This document shows, piece by piece, positions 9,808 through 19,700 of a DNA stretch of 64,000 nt. Source of the DNA: Acidobacteriaceae bacterium. Lineage in GTDB: Bacteria > Acidobacteriota > Terriglobia > Terriglobales > Acidobacteriaceae. A program made the position numbers and the translations under genes. Positions within the stretch are counted from its first letter, which is position 1. Every line of letters starts with the position of its first letter. The notes beneath the pieces are model-generated. The model was not told where the DNA came from. It ran no database searches and saw nothing but the letters and a program-made list of their open reading frames with translations. The stretch is taken from positions 45,753 through 109,752 of the forward strand of contig JASHOQ010000102.1 in assembly GCA_030041045.1 (NCBI GenBank). Reading direction: 5' to 3'.

Positions 9808-10302
9808 GTGGCGCACTCCGATTCATTGGGTCAATCTCCCCACGCCGCCGGCCATTCCCAAGCCCAGGAGGATTCCGCCGGCGGCCTCGCTCCCGCGCCC
9901 ATTCGTATCCTGCTCGCCATGGCCGCCGAGCTCGACCGCATGGCCTGGAGCATCGTCATCAACCATCAGAAAGACATGGACCTCGTCGCCGCCACATCGT
10001 CGAGCCGCCAGCTCGTCCGTCTCCTCAAGCTCCACGCGCCCGACGTGGTTCTCCTCGACGAGGCCCTCCTCGACATTTGCCCTCCCGGCGCCCTGCTCGC
10101 CTGCGCCCGCAAAACCGCCAGCCGCTTCGTGCTGTTTGCCATGCACCAGCCCGATTATTCTCTCGAGCCCTCGCGCCTTCCCCCCATCCACTCCCGGCTC
10201 TTGAAGGGCGTCACTGCGCCGGAGCTCCTCCGCGCCGTGCGCGCCGTCGCCCGCCCGGACAGCGCCATTTCGCCGGCAGCTCCCCACCGCGCCGCCCAGT
10301 AG
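9808..10302 (+). CDS. Degenerate response-regulator receiver domain protein
   Basis: A 164-residue protein from a GTG at 9808 preceded by CAAGG. The fold matches NarL-type receivers: PIRILLAMAAELDRM at the N-terminus, the phospho-acceptor region DVVLLDE (Asp84) and the Lys loop SRLLKGVTAPELLRAV (Lys133). The acidic pair that normally binds Mg2+ after the first strand is replaced (LLAMAAE), and there is no DNA-binding HTH. It may therefore be a pseudo-receiver or an adaptor rather than a normal switch. It lies upstream of a hybrid kinase and a canonical single-domain receiver on the same strand, so a shared phosphorelay is likely. The start is less certain than the fold. Confidence 0.7.
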   Translation: MAHSDSLGQSPHAAGHSQAQEDSAGGLAPAPIRILLAMAAELDRMAWSIVINHQKDMDLVAATSSSRQLVRLLKLHAPDVVLLDEALLDICPPGALLACARKTASRFVLFAMHQPDYSLEPSRLPPIHSRLLKGVTAPELLRAVRAVARPDSAISPAAPHRAAQ

Positions 10303-10642
10303 CCATCTCCCCGGAAAGACCCTCTGGCAACCATCTCTCCAGCGGCCGCCATCTAATCATCGTTCTTGTAGGAGCAGATGCTCGCGTTGTCGTCATGTAT
10401 AGACTCTTGTCTTCCCCTTCGGACGGCGGCGCTTCGAGGTGGCCGGGAAAGCCGGGAATCACGATTAAGTAGATTATTTCTTCCTTGGTCTCTTCATCGT
10501 TTCAGGGGGTCGCGACAACGCATTGGGTTCCTCTACGGCAACTCCGCATGTGGGCGAGCAGCGTACGGGCGAGACTTCCGATCAGTTTCCAGACGCGCTT
10601 GCGGGCAAGCTTGACGGCCAGCGTGCCGGTGAGCCGTCATCC
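10303..10642. other. Intergenic region upstream of hybrid kinase
   Basis: About 340 bp without a convincing gene. An in-frame TTG at 10523 could extend the kinase upstream by 40 residues, but that extension is low-complexity and not family-like. No clear promoter or repeat is visible. Confidence 0.4.
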
Positions 10643-13600
10643 ATGAACGGCAGCTCCCGCGCCGGCACCGAGTCTCTCCACCCCGTCTTTGCCGGCGGCA
10701 GCGAGATGGACCGCCGGATGCAGGCCACCAACTGGAGCCAGACCCTTCTTGGCGCCTCGGATTCCTGGTCGCCCGCCCTGCGCATGATGGCGAAGTTTCT
10801 CCTCGCCAATCGTTTTCCCCAGCTCCTCTGGTGGGGCCCGGAATTCTGTTCGCTCTACAACGACGCCTATATCCCCATCCTGGGAACCAAGCACCCCTGG
10901 GCCCTGGGCCGGCCTTTGCGCGAGGTATGGAAAGAAATCTGGCCTGTCCTCAAGCCGCTGGTTGAAACTCCGTTTCTCGGCGGTCCCGCCACTTGGATGG
11001 AAGACATTCCCCTCGAAATCAATCGACGCGGTTTTTTTGAAGAAACCCATTTCACCGTCGCCTACAGCCCCGTCCCCGACGAGACCGCGCCCAATGGCAT
11101 CGGCGGCGTCCTCGCCACGGTGCACGAAATCACGGAAAAAGTACTGGGCGAGCGGCGCATCCATGCGCTGCGCGACCTGGGCGCCCGCTCGGCCAAGCCT
11201 CGCTCGGCTGAAGAAGCCGGCGCCATCGTCGCCCAGACGCTCTCCTCCTATCCCAAGGACGTTCCCTTTCTCCTCCTTTATCTGCTCGACGAAAAACAGC
11301 AATCGGCGCGCCTCGCCTGCTCTCTCGGCGCCGATCCCGGCGACCGCGCCTGTCCTGCTTTGTTTGATCTCGTTTCCCCTTGCGCGGAAATCTGGCCTCT
11401 CTCCGCCGCTCTTGCCGGCGGTGAAATGCAGCTCATCCAGGGAGTCCAGGCCCGTTTCGACCATCCTCCCGCCGGTCCCTGGTCCGATCCTCCGGACGCG
11501 GCCGCCGTCGTGCCCATCCGTTCCGGTCTCGCGCATCAGTTCGCGGGATTCATGATCGCCGGCGTGAGCGCGCGCATGCTCTTCGATGAGAACTACCGCG
11601 ACTTTTTCAATCTGCTCTCCGCGCAGATTGCGGCCATGATTGCCAACGCGCGCGCCTACGAGCAGGAGCGCAAGCGCGCCGAGGCCCTGGCCGAACTCGA
11701 CCGCGCCAAGACCACCTTTTTCTCCAACGTGAGCCACGAGCTGCGCACGCCGCTCACCCTGGTGCTCGGCCCCACCGAGTCGGCCTTGTCGTCGCCTGCG
11801 CGCGCCCTCTCGGGCTGCGATCTCGAATTGGTCTATCGCAACGAACTGCGCCTGCTCAAGCTCGTCAACACCCTGCTCGAGTTCTCCCGCATTGAGGCCG
11901 GCCGCGTGCACGCCGCTTACGAGCCCACAGACGTCTCTGCCCTCACCGCGGAGCTGGCCAGCGAATTCCGCTCCGCCATGGAGCAGACCGGCCTCCGTCT
12001 CATCCTCGGCTGCGAGCCGCTCCCGGAGCCCGTCTACGTCGATCGCGAAATGTGGGAAAAGATCGTCCTCAATCTCGTCTCCAACGCCTTCAAGTCCACC
12101 TTTGAAGGAGAAATTGAAGTTTCCCTGCGCGCCTGCGCCGCAGGCATTGAGCTCATCGTGCGCGATACCGGCACCGGCATCGCCCCCGAGGAAATCCCCC
12201 ATCTCTTCGAGCGTTTTCATCGCATCGAGGGCGCGCGCCGGCGCACCCACGAAGGCACCGGCATCGGCCTCGCCCTCGTGCACGAGCTGGTCAAGCTGCA
12301 CGCGGGCTCCATCGCCGTTGCCTCCCAACCCGGAGCCGGCTCTGCCTTCACCGTATCCATCCCCTTCGGAACTGCTCATCTGCCTGAGGAGAGCATCGCG
12401 GCTGGGCGCGAGCTTTCCTCCGCCGCCGCGGGCGCAACCCCCTACGTGGAAGAAGCCCTCAGTTGGCTCGAGAGCGGGGACGCATCTGCGCAAGCCGCCG
12501 GAGTTGTGCCTCCCCTCTATTTCGGGACGAGCCGTGCCCTCGATCCTGTCCCCGCGCACGCAGCCGTCTCCGGCCGCGTCCTCGTGGTCGATGACAATCG
12601 CGACATGCGCGAGTACGTGCGCCGCCTGCTGAGTACGCACTTTGCCGTGACTACGGCCGAGAATGGAAAAACCGCCCTGGAAAAAATCGCGAGCGACCCT
12701 CCCGACCTGGTGCTCACTGACATCATGATGCCGGAGATGGATGGCTTTGAGCTGCTCGCCGCGCTGCGCGCCGACCCGGCCGCCAACACCATCCCCGTCA
12801 TTCTCATCTCCGCGCGCACCGGCGAAGAAGCCACCGTCGAAGGCCTGAGCGCCGGCGCCGACGATTACCTCGTGAAGCCCTTCACCGCGCACGAGCTCGC
12901 CGCTCGCGTGCAAACCCACCTGCAAATGGCACGGCGCCGCAGGGAAATCGAGGAGGCCCTGCGCAAAACGGAAAAAATGGCCGCGGCCGGCCAGCTTGCC
13001 GCCTCGCTCGCCCATGAAATCAACAATCCGCTCTCCTCCGTCACCAATGCCCTTTACCTGCTCAAGATCTCCCCCCTCGATAGTGACGCGAGCAGCCTTG
13101 TGGACACGGCCAGCAGCGAGCTCGCCCGCGTCTCCCGCATCGTCAAGCAAAGCCTCTCCTACTACCGGCTCGGCACCGTGGCCAGGGAATTCGATCTCTC
13201 CGCCATCGTCGAGGAATCGATGCAGATCTTCGAAGAGAAGAGCCGGCGCGCGGGCATTCGCCTGCTCCGGCGCGTCCATCCCGGCCTGCACGCGGTCGGC
13301 TTTCCCGACGAAGTGCGTCAGGTTGTCGACAACCTGCTGCTGAACGCCATTGAAGCCACTCCGGCGCAGGGCGTCATCTCCGTCTCCGTGCACCCGTCGC
13401 GCAAATGGAACCGCCGCCAGGCAGGCGTGCGCCTCACCATCGGCGACTCCGGCTGCGGCATTCCCGGCGAAAATGTCGCCCGCGTCTTCGAGCCGTTCTA
13501 CACCACCAAGCCGGAAAAGGGCACCGGCCTCGGGCTCTGGGTGGTCCGCGGCATTGTCGCCAAGCATGACGGCCAGATTCAAGTGCGCAGCACGGAAAAG

Positions 13601-13705
13601 TCCGGCAGAAGCGGGACCGTCATCTCTATCTTCTGGCCTGCGGCCACGGCATTTTCGGAAGTGCAGTTGAACGGCAGCACGCACTCAAGTGGCTTTTCCC
13701 CTTAA
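10643..13705 (+). CDS. Hybrid sensor histidine kinase with two kinase cores around a receiver domain
   Basis: A 1020-residue protein from ATG 10643, just before the conserved PAS-like start (VFAGGSEMDRRM, then FPQLLWWGPEFCSLYNDAY). Domains in order: PAS-like (about 20-150), GAF (about 180-350), HisKA with SHELRTPL, HATPase with RDTGTGIAPEEI and GTGIGLAL, receiver with VVDDNRDM, phospho-acceptor DIMMPEMDG and DDYLVKPF, then a second HisKA with HEINNPLSS and a second HATPase with GDSGCGIP and GTGLGLWV. No membrane segment is seen, so it is probably cytoplasmic. Two complete kinase modules in one chain is an uncommon layout. Neighbouring single receivers at 9808 and 13832 are likely partners. 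The signal is unknown. Confidence 0.9.
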   Translation: MNGSSRAGTESLHPVFAGGSEMDRRMQATNWSQTLLGASDSWSPALRMMAKFLLANRFPQLLWWGPEFCSLYNDAYIPILGTKHPWALGRPLREVWKEIWPVLKPLVETPFLGGPATWMEDIPLEINRRGFFEETHFTVAYSPVPDETAPNGIGGVLATVHEITEKVLGERRIHALRDLGARSAKPRSAEEAGAIVAQTLSSYPKDVPFLLLYLLDEKQQSARLACSLGADPGDRACPALFDLVSPCAEIWPLSAALAGGEMQLIQGVQARFDHPPAGPWSDPPDAAAVVPIRSGLAHQFAGFMIAGVSARMLFDENYRDFFNLLSAQIAAMIANARAYEQERKRAEALAELDRAKTTFFSNVSHELRTPLTLVLGPTESALSSPARALSGCDLELVYRNELRLLKLVNTLLEFSRIEAGRVHAAYEPTDVSALTAELASEFRSAMEQTGLRLILGCEPLPEPVYVDREMWEKIVLNLVSNAFKSTFEGEIEVSLRACAAGIELIVRDTGTGIAPEEIPHLFERFHRIEGARRRTHEGTGIGLALVHELVKLHAGSIAVASQPGAGSAFTVSIPFGTAHLPEESIAAGRELSSAAAGATPYVEEALSWLESGDASAQAAGVVPPLYFGTSRALDPVPAHAAVSGRVLVVDDNRDMREYVRRLLSTHFAVTTAENGKTALEKIASDPPDLVLTDIMMPEMDGFELLAALRADPAANTIPVILISARTGEEATVEGLSAGADDYLVKPFTAHELAARVQTHLQMARRRREIEEALRKTEKMAAAGQLAASLAHEINNPLSSVTNALYLLKISPLDSDASSLVDTASSELARVSRIVKQSLSYYRLGTVAREFDLSAIVEESMQIFEEKSRRAGIRLLRRVHPGLHAVGFPDEVRQVVDNLLLNAIEATPAQGVISVSVHPSRKWNRRQAGVRLTIGDSGCGIPGENVARVFEPFYTTKPEKGTGLGLWVVRGIVAKHDGQIQVRSTEKSGRSGTVISIFWPAATAFSEVQLNGSTHSSGFSP

Positions 13706-13716
13706 GAAAAAGCCAC
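13689..13716 (+). terminator. Hairpin at end of hybrid kinase gene
   Basis: GTGGCTTTT (13689-13697) pairs with AAAAGCCAC (13708-13716) across the stop codon, followed by CTTT. The A- and T-rich stem could act as a weak intrinsic terminator, but the downstream U tract is short and the next gene is co-directional. Confidence 0.4.
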
Positions 13717-13831
13717 CTTTCACGGCTCTCAAGAAGTCTGGGCGCGTTCCGAAAATGCTCTGGCGAATCGAACCGTGCCGCGCAGACGCGATCCGGCGCG
13801 CTCACATCGTCGGGAGGGTTGGCACCGAGCC

Positions 13832-14230
13832 ATGCGCATTCTTATCGTCGACGACGAGCGCAACGTGACTGACACGCTGGCCCTCATTCTCAAGCATGCG
13901 GGCCACGATGTCCGCTGCGCGTACTCGAGCGCCGCTGCCCTCGCGCTCCTCGATTCCTTCGCTCCCGAGTGCGCCATCTGCGACTTGATTCTTGCCGGGG
14001 TCAACGGCGTCGATATGTGCGCATCTCTTGCCGCCGCGCGCCCCGACTGCCGCATTATTCTCTCTTCTGCGCAGTCGGAAGCCAGCCCGCTGGTGCAGGA
14101 TGCCCGCGCCCGCGGATTCACCTGGGAGCTCCTCGTCAAGCCCCAGGACCCGGCCGAATTGCTCAAGAAGATGGCTTCGCTGGAATCCGCGCTGCGCTCT
14201 TCCGGCGCGTATGTATGCTGCGGCGCCTGA
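13832..14230 (+). CDS. Single-domain response regulator (CheY/Spo0F-like receiver)
   Basis: A 132-residue protein from ATG 13832 with GGGAGGG 13 bp upstream. It is one receiver domain: acidic pair Asp7-Asp8 (ILIVDDE), phospho-acceptor Asp51 (AICDLILAG), Ser79 (IILSSA) and Lys103 (LLVKPQDP). No output domain follows. It lies directly downstream of the hybrid kinase and most likely receives phosphate from one of its two kinase cores. It ends 21 bp before the convergent peptidase gene. Confidence 0.87.
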   Translation: MRILIVDDERNVTDTLALILKHAGHDVRCAYSSAAALALLDSFAPECAICDLILAGVNGVDMCASLAAARPDCRIILSSAQSEASPLVQDARARGFTWELLVKPQDPAELLKKMASLESALRSSGAYVCCGA

Positions 14231-14251
14231 GCATGGAATCCCGCGCCCGCG

Positions 14252-16633
14252 TTACGGCTCCGCCTCCGCGTTGCCCGTCGCGGCTGTCGCCGTCGCCGGC
14301 TGCGCATTCCAGTCGGGAAGCTCCTCGTCCAGCAGATTCTTCACAAAATAGTCGAAGAGATTGCGATTGGTGTAGCGCGTCCAGGGTCCCCGTGTGCCGT
14401 GATCGGCCTCAGGCACCACCAGCAGGTCAAACGTCTTGTTGGCCTTGATCAGCCGGTCCGCCACCTGCAATGTCGACGACGGGTCGACGTTGTGATCCAT
14501 CATGCCCATCACCAGCATCAGCTTGCCCTGGAGCCTCCACGCATTGTCCACGTTCGAGGACTCCGAATACTGCGGCCCCAGCGGCCAGCCCATCCACTGC
14601 TCGTTCCACCAGATCTTGTCCATGCGGTTGTCGTGGCAGCCGCTGTTCGAAACCGCCACTTTGTAAAACTCCGGATGAAACAAGAGCGCTCCCATCGCGC
14701 TCTGCCCGCCCGCTGAGGTGCCGAAGACACCCACGCGCGAGATGTCGTACCACGGGTACTTCGCCGCCGCGGCCTTGTGCCACAGAATGCGGTCGGGAAA
14801 ACCGGCGTCTTTCAGGTTGTGCCAGGCCACGTCGTGAAATGCCTTGGAGCGGTTGTTCGTCCCCATCCCGTCCATCTGCACCACCACAAAGCCGAGCTCC
14901 GTCAGCGGCTCCACGCGCGCGGAAAACAACTTGGGCACAAACGATCCCTGCGGCCCCGCGTAGATGTCCTCGATCACCGGGTACTTTTTGTGCTCGTCGA
15001 AATGCGCCGGCCGGTAAATCACGCCCCAGATATCGGTCTTGCCGTCGCGCCCCTTCGCCGTGAACACTTCCGGCGGATGCCATCCCGCCGCCACCAGCTT
15101 CGAAATGTCCGTGTGCTCCAGTTCCATCAGCTCCTTGTTGTCTTCGGTGCGAAAGAGCGCCATCGTGGGCGCCATGTCGATCCGCGACCACGTGTCCACG
15201 TAATATTTCCCGTCCGAAGAGTATTCGAGATGATGATTCGCCTCCACCGGCGTCAGTGGCGTCAATCCCGTCCCGTCGAAGTTGATGCGGTAGCCGTGCA
15301 CGAAGTACGGGTCTTCGCCGCCATTCATCCCGCTCGCCTCAAACCAGATTTGCCGCTTCTTCTCGTCCACGTAATTCACCGCGCGCACCACCCAGTCGCC
15401 TTGGGTGATCTGATTTACCACGCCTCCCGTTTTCCCGTCGATCAGGTAAAGGTGCTCCCATCCGTCGCGCTCTGACGCCCAGACGATCTCTTTTCCGTCA
15501 TCCACGTCGTGGCGGTAAATTTTGCCCGTGTCGTACTGGTTCATGACCAGCGGCTCGTAGTTGATGAATGTATCGCTCTGCTCGGTGATCAGTGCGCGCG
15601 CGGCTCCCGTGTGCGCGTCCACTTCAATCACGCGGTACACCTGGTGCCCGCGCTGGTTGTACTCGAAGGTGAATCCCCGGCTGTCCTTCCACCACACCGG
15701 CGCGCTCAGCTCATAGGGATTGGGAAACAGGCTGTTCTCGACCGGCATCTCTCGTTTCGCCGCCACATCGAACAGCACCGGCTGCGGCAGCGCCAGCACG
15801 TCGCCGGGTTTGGGATACACCATTGTCGAAGATTCCGGCTGCAGTTGATCCGCAGGCGCTGCATCCACGTAATGAATCAGCCGCCGGTAGCCGAGCCGGA
15901 TGCGGTACGCCACAAGATATTTCGAGTCCGGCGACCACGTGAGCGTATCCAGCGCATAATAATTGCCCTCCGAGCCGTCTGCGCTCAGCTCCATCTTCCC
16001 TTTCCCGTCCCCCTCTTTCTCATCCCCCGCTTTCCCATCTTTCGGCCGCACGTGCACGTTGTAATTCTCCACGTACGCCAGCCATTTCCCATCCGGCGAG
16101 GCCTTGGTCTTGTCGGCGCCATTCACTGCCTTCGGCGTATCGTCGTAATCGTCGTCGCCCTCGTACTCCTCCTCGCCCGGATGCAGCAATCCCTGGTTCG
16201 CGCAGGTGTACGCCTGCAGGTCGCAGTGCCAGCGCGATCCATTCCAAATGAATTCGAGCGCGCTCCGCGAGTCCTTGTAGCGGAAGCGCATGAACGGCAG
16301 CGTCGTGGCCTTCACACTTTCGCCGCTCGCCGCAGAAAGCGCGGCCGCAAGTTTCGCGTGATCGAAGGCCGGTTGCTTGGTCTGGGCCGCCGCATCCACC
16401 AGCTCGAACACGTGCCCGCCCTCCACGCTCTTGCGGTAGACGAACGTGTCTACATCCCCAGCGGCGCCCTCCTGCCACACCGGCTGCTCCGGCTGGTCGA
16501 TCACCAGCTTGCTGTACTTCTCCTGGATATCCAGCGCGCGGTCAAAATCCGCCGCCATCAACTGCCCGTAAGCCGCGCTCGAAACCAGAACAAATCCGCA
16601 AACCCACGCCGCCCGCGCCCTTCGCTGTCTCAT
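14252..16633 (-). CDS. S9 family prolyl/dipeptidyl peptidase (DPP-IV type), secreted
   Basis: A 793-residue protein. The ATG at 16633 has GAGGGAG just upstream and starts a signal peptide ([20 protein letters not shown]). The N-terminal two thirds is a DPP-IV propeller ([29 protein letters not shown]). The C-terminal alpha/beta hydrolase has the nucleophile motif [11 protein letters not shown] (Ser near 640), the acid DHNVDPSST (Asp near 715) and [10 protein letters not shown] (His near 745). DPP-IV type enzymes usually release Xaa-Pro dipeptides. It lies 108 bp downstream of the receptor at 16742-20680 on the same strand, which fits processing of proline- or hydroxyproline-rich peptides, but substrate specificity is inferred. 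Confidence 0.9.
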   Translation of the reverse strand: MRQRRARAAWVCGFVLVSSAAYGQLMAADFDRALDIQEKYSKLVIDQPEQPVWQEGAAGDVDTFVYRKSVEGGHVFELVDAAAQTKQPAFDHAKLAAALSAASGESVKATTLPFMRFRYKDSRSALEFIWNGSRWHCDLQAYTCANQGLLHPGEEEYEGDDDYDDTPKAVNGADKTKASPDGKWLAYVENYNVHVRPKDGKAGDEKEGDGKGKMELSADGSEGNYYALDTLTWSPDSKYLVAYRIRLGYRRLIHYVDAAPADQLQPESSTMVYPKPGDVLALPQPVLFDVAAKREMPVENSLFPNPYELSAPVWWKDSRGFTFEYNQRGHQVYRVIEVDAHTGAARALITEQSDTFINYEPLVMNQYDTGKIYRHDVDDGKEIVWASERDGWEHLYLIDGKTGGVVNQITQGDWVVRAVNYVDEKKRQIWFEASGMNGGEDPYFVHGYRINFDGTGLTPLTPVEANHHLEYSSDGKYYVDTWSRIDMAPTMALFRTEDNKELMELEHTDISKLVAAGWHPPEVFTAKGRDGKTDIWGVIYRPAHFDEHKKYPVIEDIYAGPQGSFVPKLFSARVEPLTELGFVVVQMDGMGTNNRSKAFHDVAWHNLKDAGFPDRILWHKAAAAKYPWYDISRVGVFGTSAGGQSAMGALLFHPEFYKVAVSNSGCHDNRMDKIWWNEQWMGWPLGPQYSESSNVDNAWRLQGKLMLVMGMMDHNVDPSSTLQVADRLIKANKTFDLLVVPEADHGTRGPWTRYTNRNLFDYFVKNLLDEELPDWNAQPATATAATGNAEAEP

Positions 16634-16741
16634 GCGTCTCCCTCTCGACTTTTCTGAATTGCCGCAAAACAAAAGACCGCCGCCCCCGCATCCTCCTCAG
16701 CCGGATGCGAGCCTGCGGCGGTCACCGAAAGAAATCCCGCT

Positions 16742-19700
16742 CTAGAATTGTAGCTGCGCGCGGAACTGGATATCCCGCGCCCCATTCGAGTTCAACCCCT
16801 CCGGATTGGTCTGCGTTCCGGGCGCAGCCGGGCTGTTCGTCACCGTCACGTACTGCGCCGGGTTGTTCGTGTTCCCTGAGTACCCGTCGATGATCGCCCA
16901 CTCGGGATGGTTGAAGAGGTTGAGCATCTCCGCCTGCATCTCCAGATTCAGGTGCTCGAAGATCGGAAACACCTTGGTCACGGCAAAATCCGTGCTCACA
17001 AGCTGCGGGCCGTGAAGGTAAATAAACTGGCCCAGCTCGCCTGCCGTGGATTCAGGCCCAACGGTGCCGGACACAGGAGCTGAAGTGCCGTTGAACACAT
17101 TCGGGTTCATCAGCAGCATTGGCTCCGAGGAGCTCGGTCCCTTGTAGTAGCCCACCGCGTTCTGCAGTTGCTTCACCGTCACTCCATCCCGCACCACGCC
17201 GGAGTCGCTCACGTCCGGCTGGTTGGCCCAATTGTCGTAGTAGTTGTAGGTGTTCGTCCCTCCCAGCAGCTTGAAGTTCCGCCCCGCCTGCCACTGGAAG
17301 ATGGGTGAAATCGTCCATCCCTCCACTCCCTCTTTCGCCAGCCTGTTGCCCACGTGGAAGGGCAGGTTATAGATGGCGTAGGTGCGGAAGGCGTGCCGCT
17401 GATCGTAGGGTGAAGGCGCGCGGCTCAGCCTCCGGTCGCGCAGCGTGGTGAAGTTGTTGATGGCTTCGTCGGCCGTGTAGTAGTCGCCGATATAGCGGTT
17501 GGTGAATGCGTGGCTCCATGCGTAATTCGCCATCAGCATCAGGCCGTGACCCGCCTGGTGCTTCACCTGCGCCTGCAACCCGTTGTACGACTCGCTGCCC
17601 GGATCACTGAGCAGCATGATCGGCTCGCCTGTGGCATAGGGGTTGGCCTGAAATATGTTGATCGGGTAACTGGTCGCGGAAGTGTATCCATTATTGACGC
17701 AGGGAGTGAATGCACCGTTGCCGTTGCCCACCAGGCTGCAGAAGTAGGCTGAGTTGCTGAGGACCACATTCGCCAGCGCGCCCGCCTGGCCGGTAGATAC
17801 CAGGCTGACGTTGGTGGGATTCGTGAACGCCGATCCTCCGGTCCCGAACGCCTGCTCCATCAGCGGCAGCGAGCCGGTCGCTCCTTCAAAATTGCACGGG
17901 GCGCTGGTGCTCTGTTGGCAATTGGGGTTGGCCTGTTCATAGCTTGACAGGTTCGATTGCGCAGTCTGGAACTCGTTCAGGAACCCGTTCCCGAAGATAT
18001 TCACCTCGTTCAGGTCGTAGTTCATCCACATATGGATGGAGTGGTTGCCCACATAGTTCACTTCGACCACGGTGTTTCCCGGCACTTGTCGTTGCAAGCC
18101 GATGTACCAGTTCTCGATGTACGGCGAACGCAGGTTCGGATCTACCGTGGCGAACGCCTGATCGAGGAAGGTAAAGCCCGACTCCGGAACCGGGAAGCTG
18201 AAGCTGGTGGGAGACGCCGCCAGCGCCGGCGTCGATTGGCCCAGAATCAGAGAGCCGGCGGAAAAGTACCCGGCGGGTTGGGTCGATGCCGGCGGGTTGG
18301 GATCCAGCGACACAGCCTGCGTGTCTCCGGGATCCGTGTATTCGGTGGCCTGTTCGAAGGTCGTCCAACCCTCGTCGTAGTGTGTAACCGCCGCGCCGCC
18401 GCGGATCACCAGGTTCGACCCGCCTGCCAGCTTGCCCAGGAAACTGTCCCTGCCCAGGTTCGGGTTCCAGGCAAAACCCACGTTCGGCGAGGGTTGTTCG
18501 AGATCGGGCCCATAGGGAGCCGGCCGCAGGGATATCTGCGGATTGGCCACGCCGTTCAGCGTGCCCGGCTGGAAGAGCGCGCCCGAGGGACCCAGCAGGC
18601 TGGCGAACGTCGGATTGGTGTAGGTGTCGTTGGTATTGTGAATCGCCCCCGAGAACTGCCACCGGAAGCCGTAGTTCAAGGCCAGGTGCGGCGTTATGCG
18701 CCACGCATCCTGAAAGTAGAACCCGCCCACCTTCTGCGCCTCCGGCTGCTTGAAGACACCCAGCACTTCGTACTGGTGCGTGGCCGCGTTCACATAGTTG
18801 TAGCCGGAAATGTAGTTCACCCGGCCGGTAAGCGTGGCGTACAGGTCCTCGGCGTTCTGAGGATCCTCGTTGTTCGACTCGGCGAAATTCATGCCCGGGT
18901 AGTTGGTATCGTTAAACATATTGAGTGCCGGATCGTAGGTGCTCAGGCCCAGGTTGTAGGCGGGCGGATCGTCGACGCCGGTATCGAAGTCGGTAGAGGT
19001 GCGGAAGTCGCCGCCGAAAGTGAAGGTGTGCTTCCCCTTGCTCCAGGTCAACAGGTCGCTGACGTCGCGCACCGGGTTGTTGCGCGGCTCGGGCAGCATG
19101 TAGTTGGGAATCCACGGCGTCAGCGCATTGCCGCCGTTGGAGCTGTATCCGAAAATGCTGTTTACGAAATTCGGCGCCGCGATGATCAGGTTGTTTTCTG
19201 ATGCAAACGGGTTGAACGAATGGCCGATGTTGAACTCCTCCTGCGTATTCAGCACCCCGGCGTTGAGCTGGTTTACGAGAGAGGGCGTAATCGACCACTC
19301 CAGGCCCGTCGACAGGGTCGAGTAACTCGATTGAAAGCTGCTGTTCGTGTTTGGGTCGCCCGGATACACCTGCTCGCCCGGATACGTGCGCCAATATAGG
19401 TCGTACACCGCGTGCCACTCGATGCTGTGGGTGATCTGGTAATCGAGCCGCAGCGTGGGGAAAATCTGGTCGGTGTTATACGGATACGTCCACACCAGCT
19501 CGTTTTGGTAAGGCAGATTCTGGGTTGGGATCACGGTCGCCTTTGTGGCCGCCTGGTTGATGAGCTGGAATTCGCTGGCCACGATCGGGTTTACCGTGGA
19601 GGGATACCCGTTTGCCGCCGCCACTTGCAATACGTTCGCCGTGCTCGTGGATTGAGCGCCCGTACTGGAATTGGTCACGGTGTAGGAGATTTCGCCCGCC

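Noticed and set aside
10637..13684. A 1015-codon open frame antisense to the hybrid kinase
   Set aside because: It mirrors the kinase gene almost exactly and its translation is low-complexity Gly/Ala/Arg/Asp-rich with no domain. The sense frame carries clear kinase motifs; this is a high-GC shadow.
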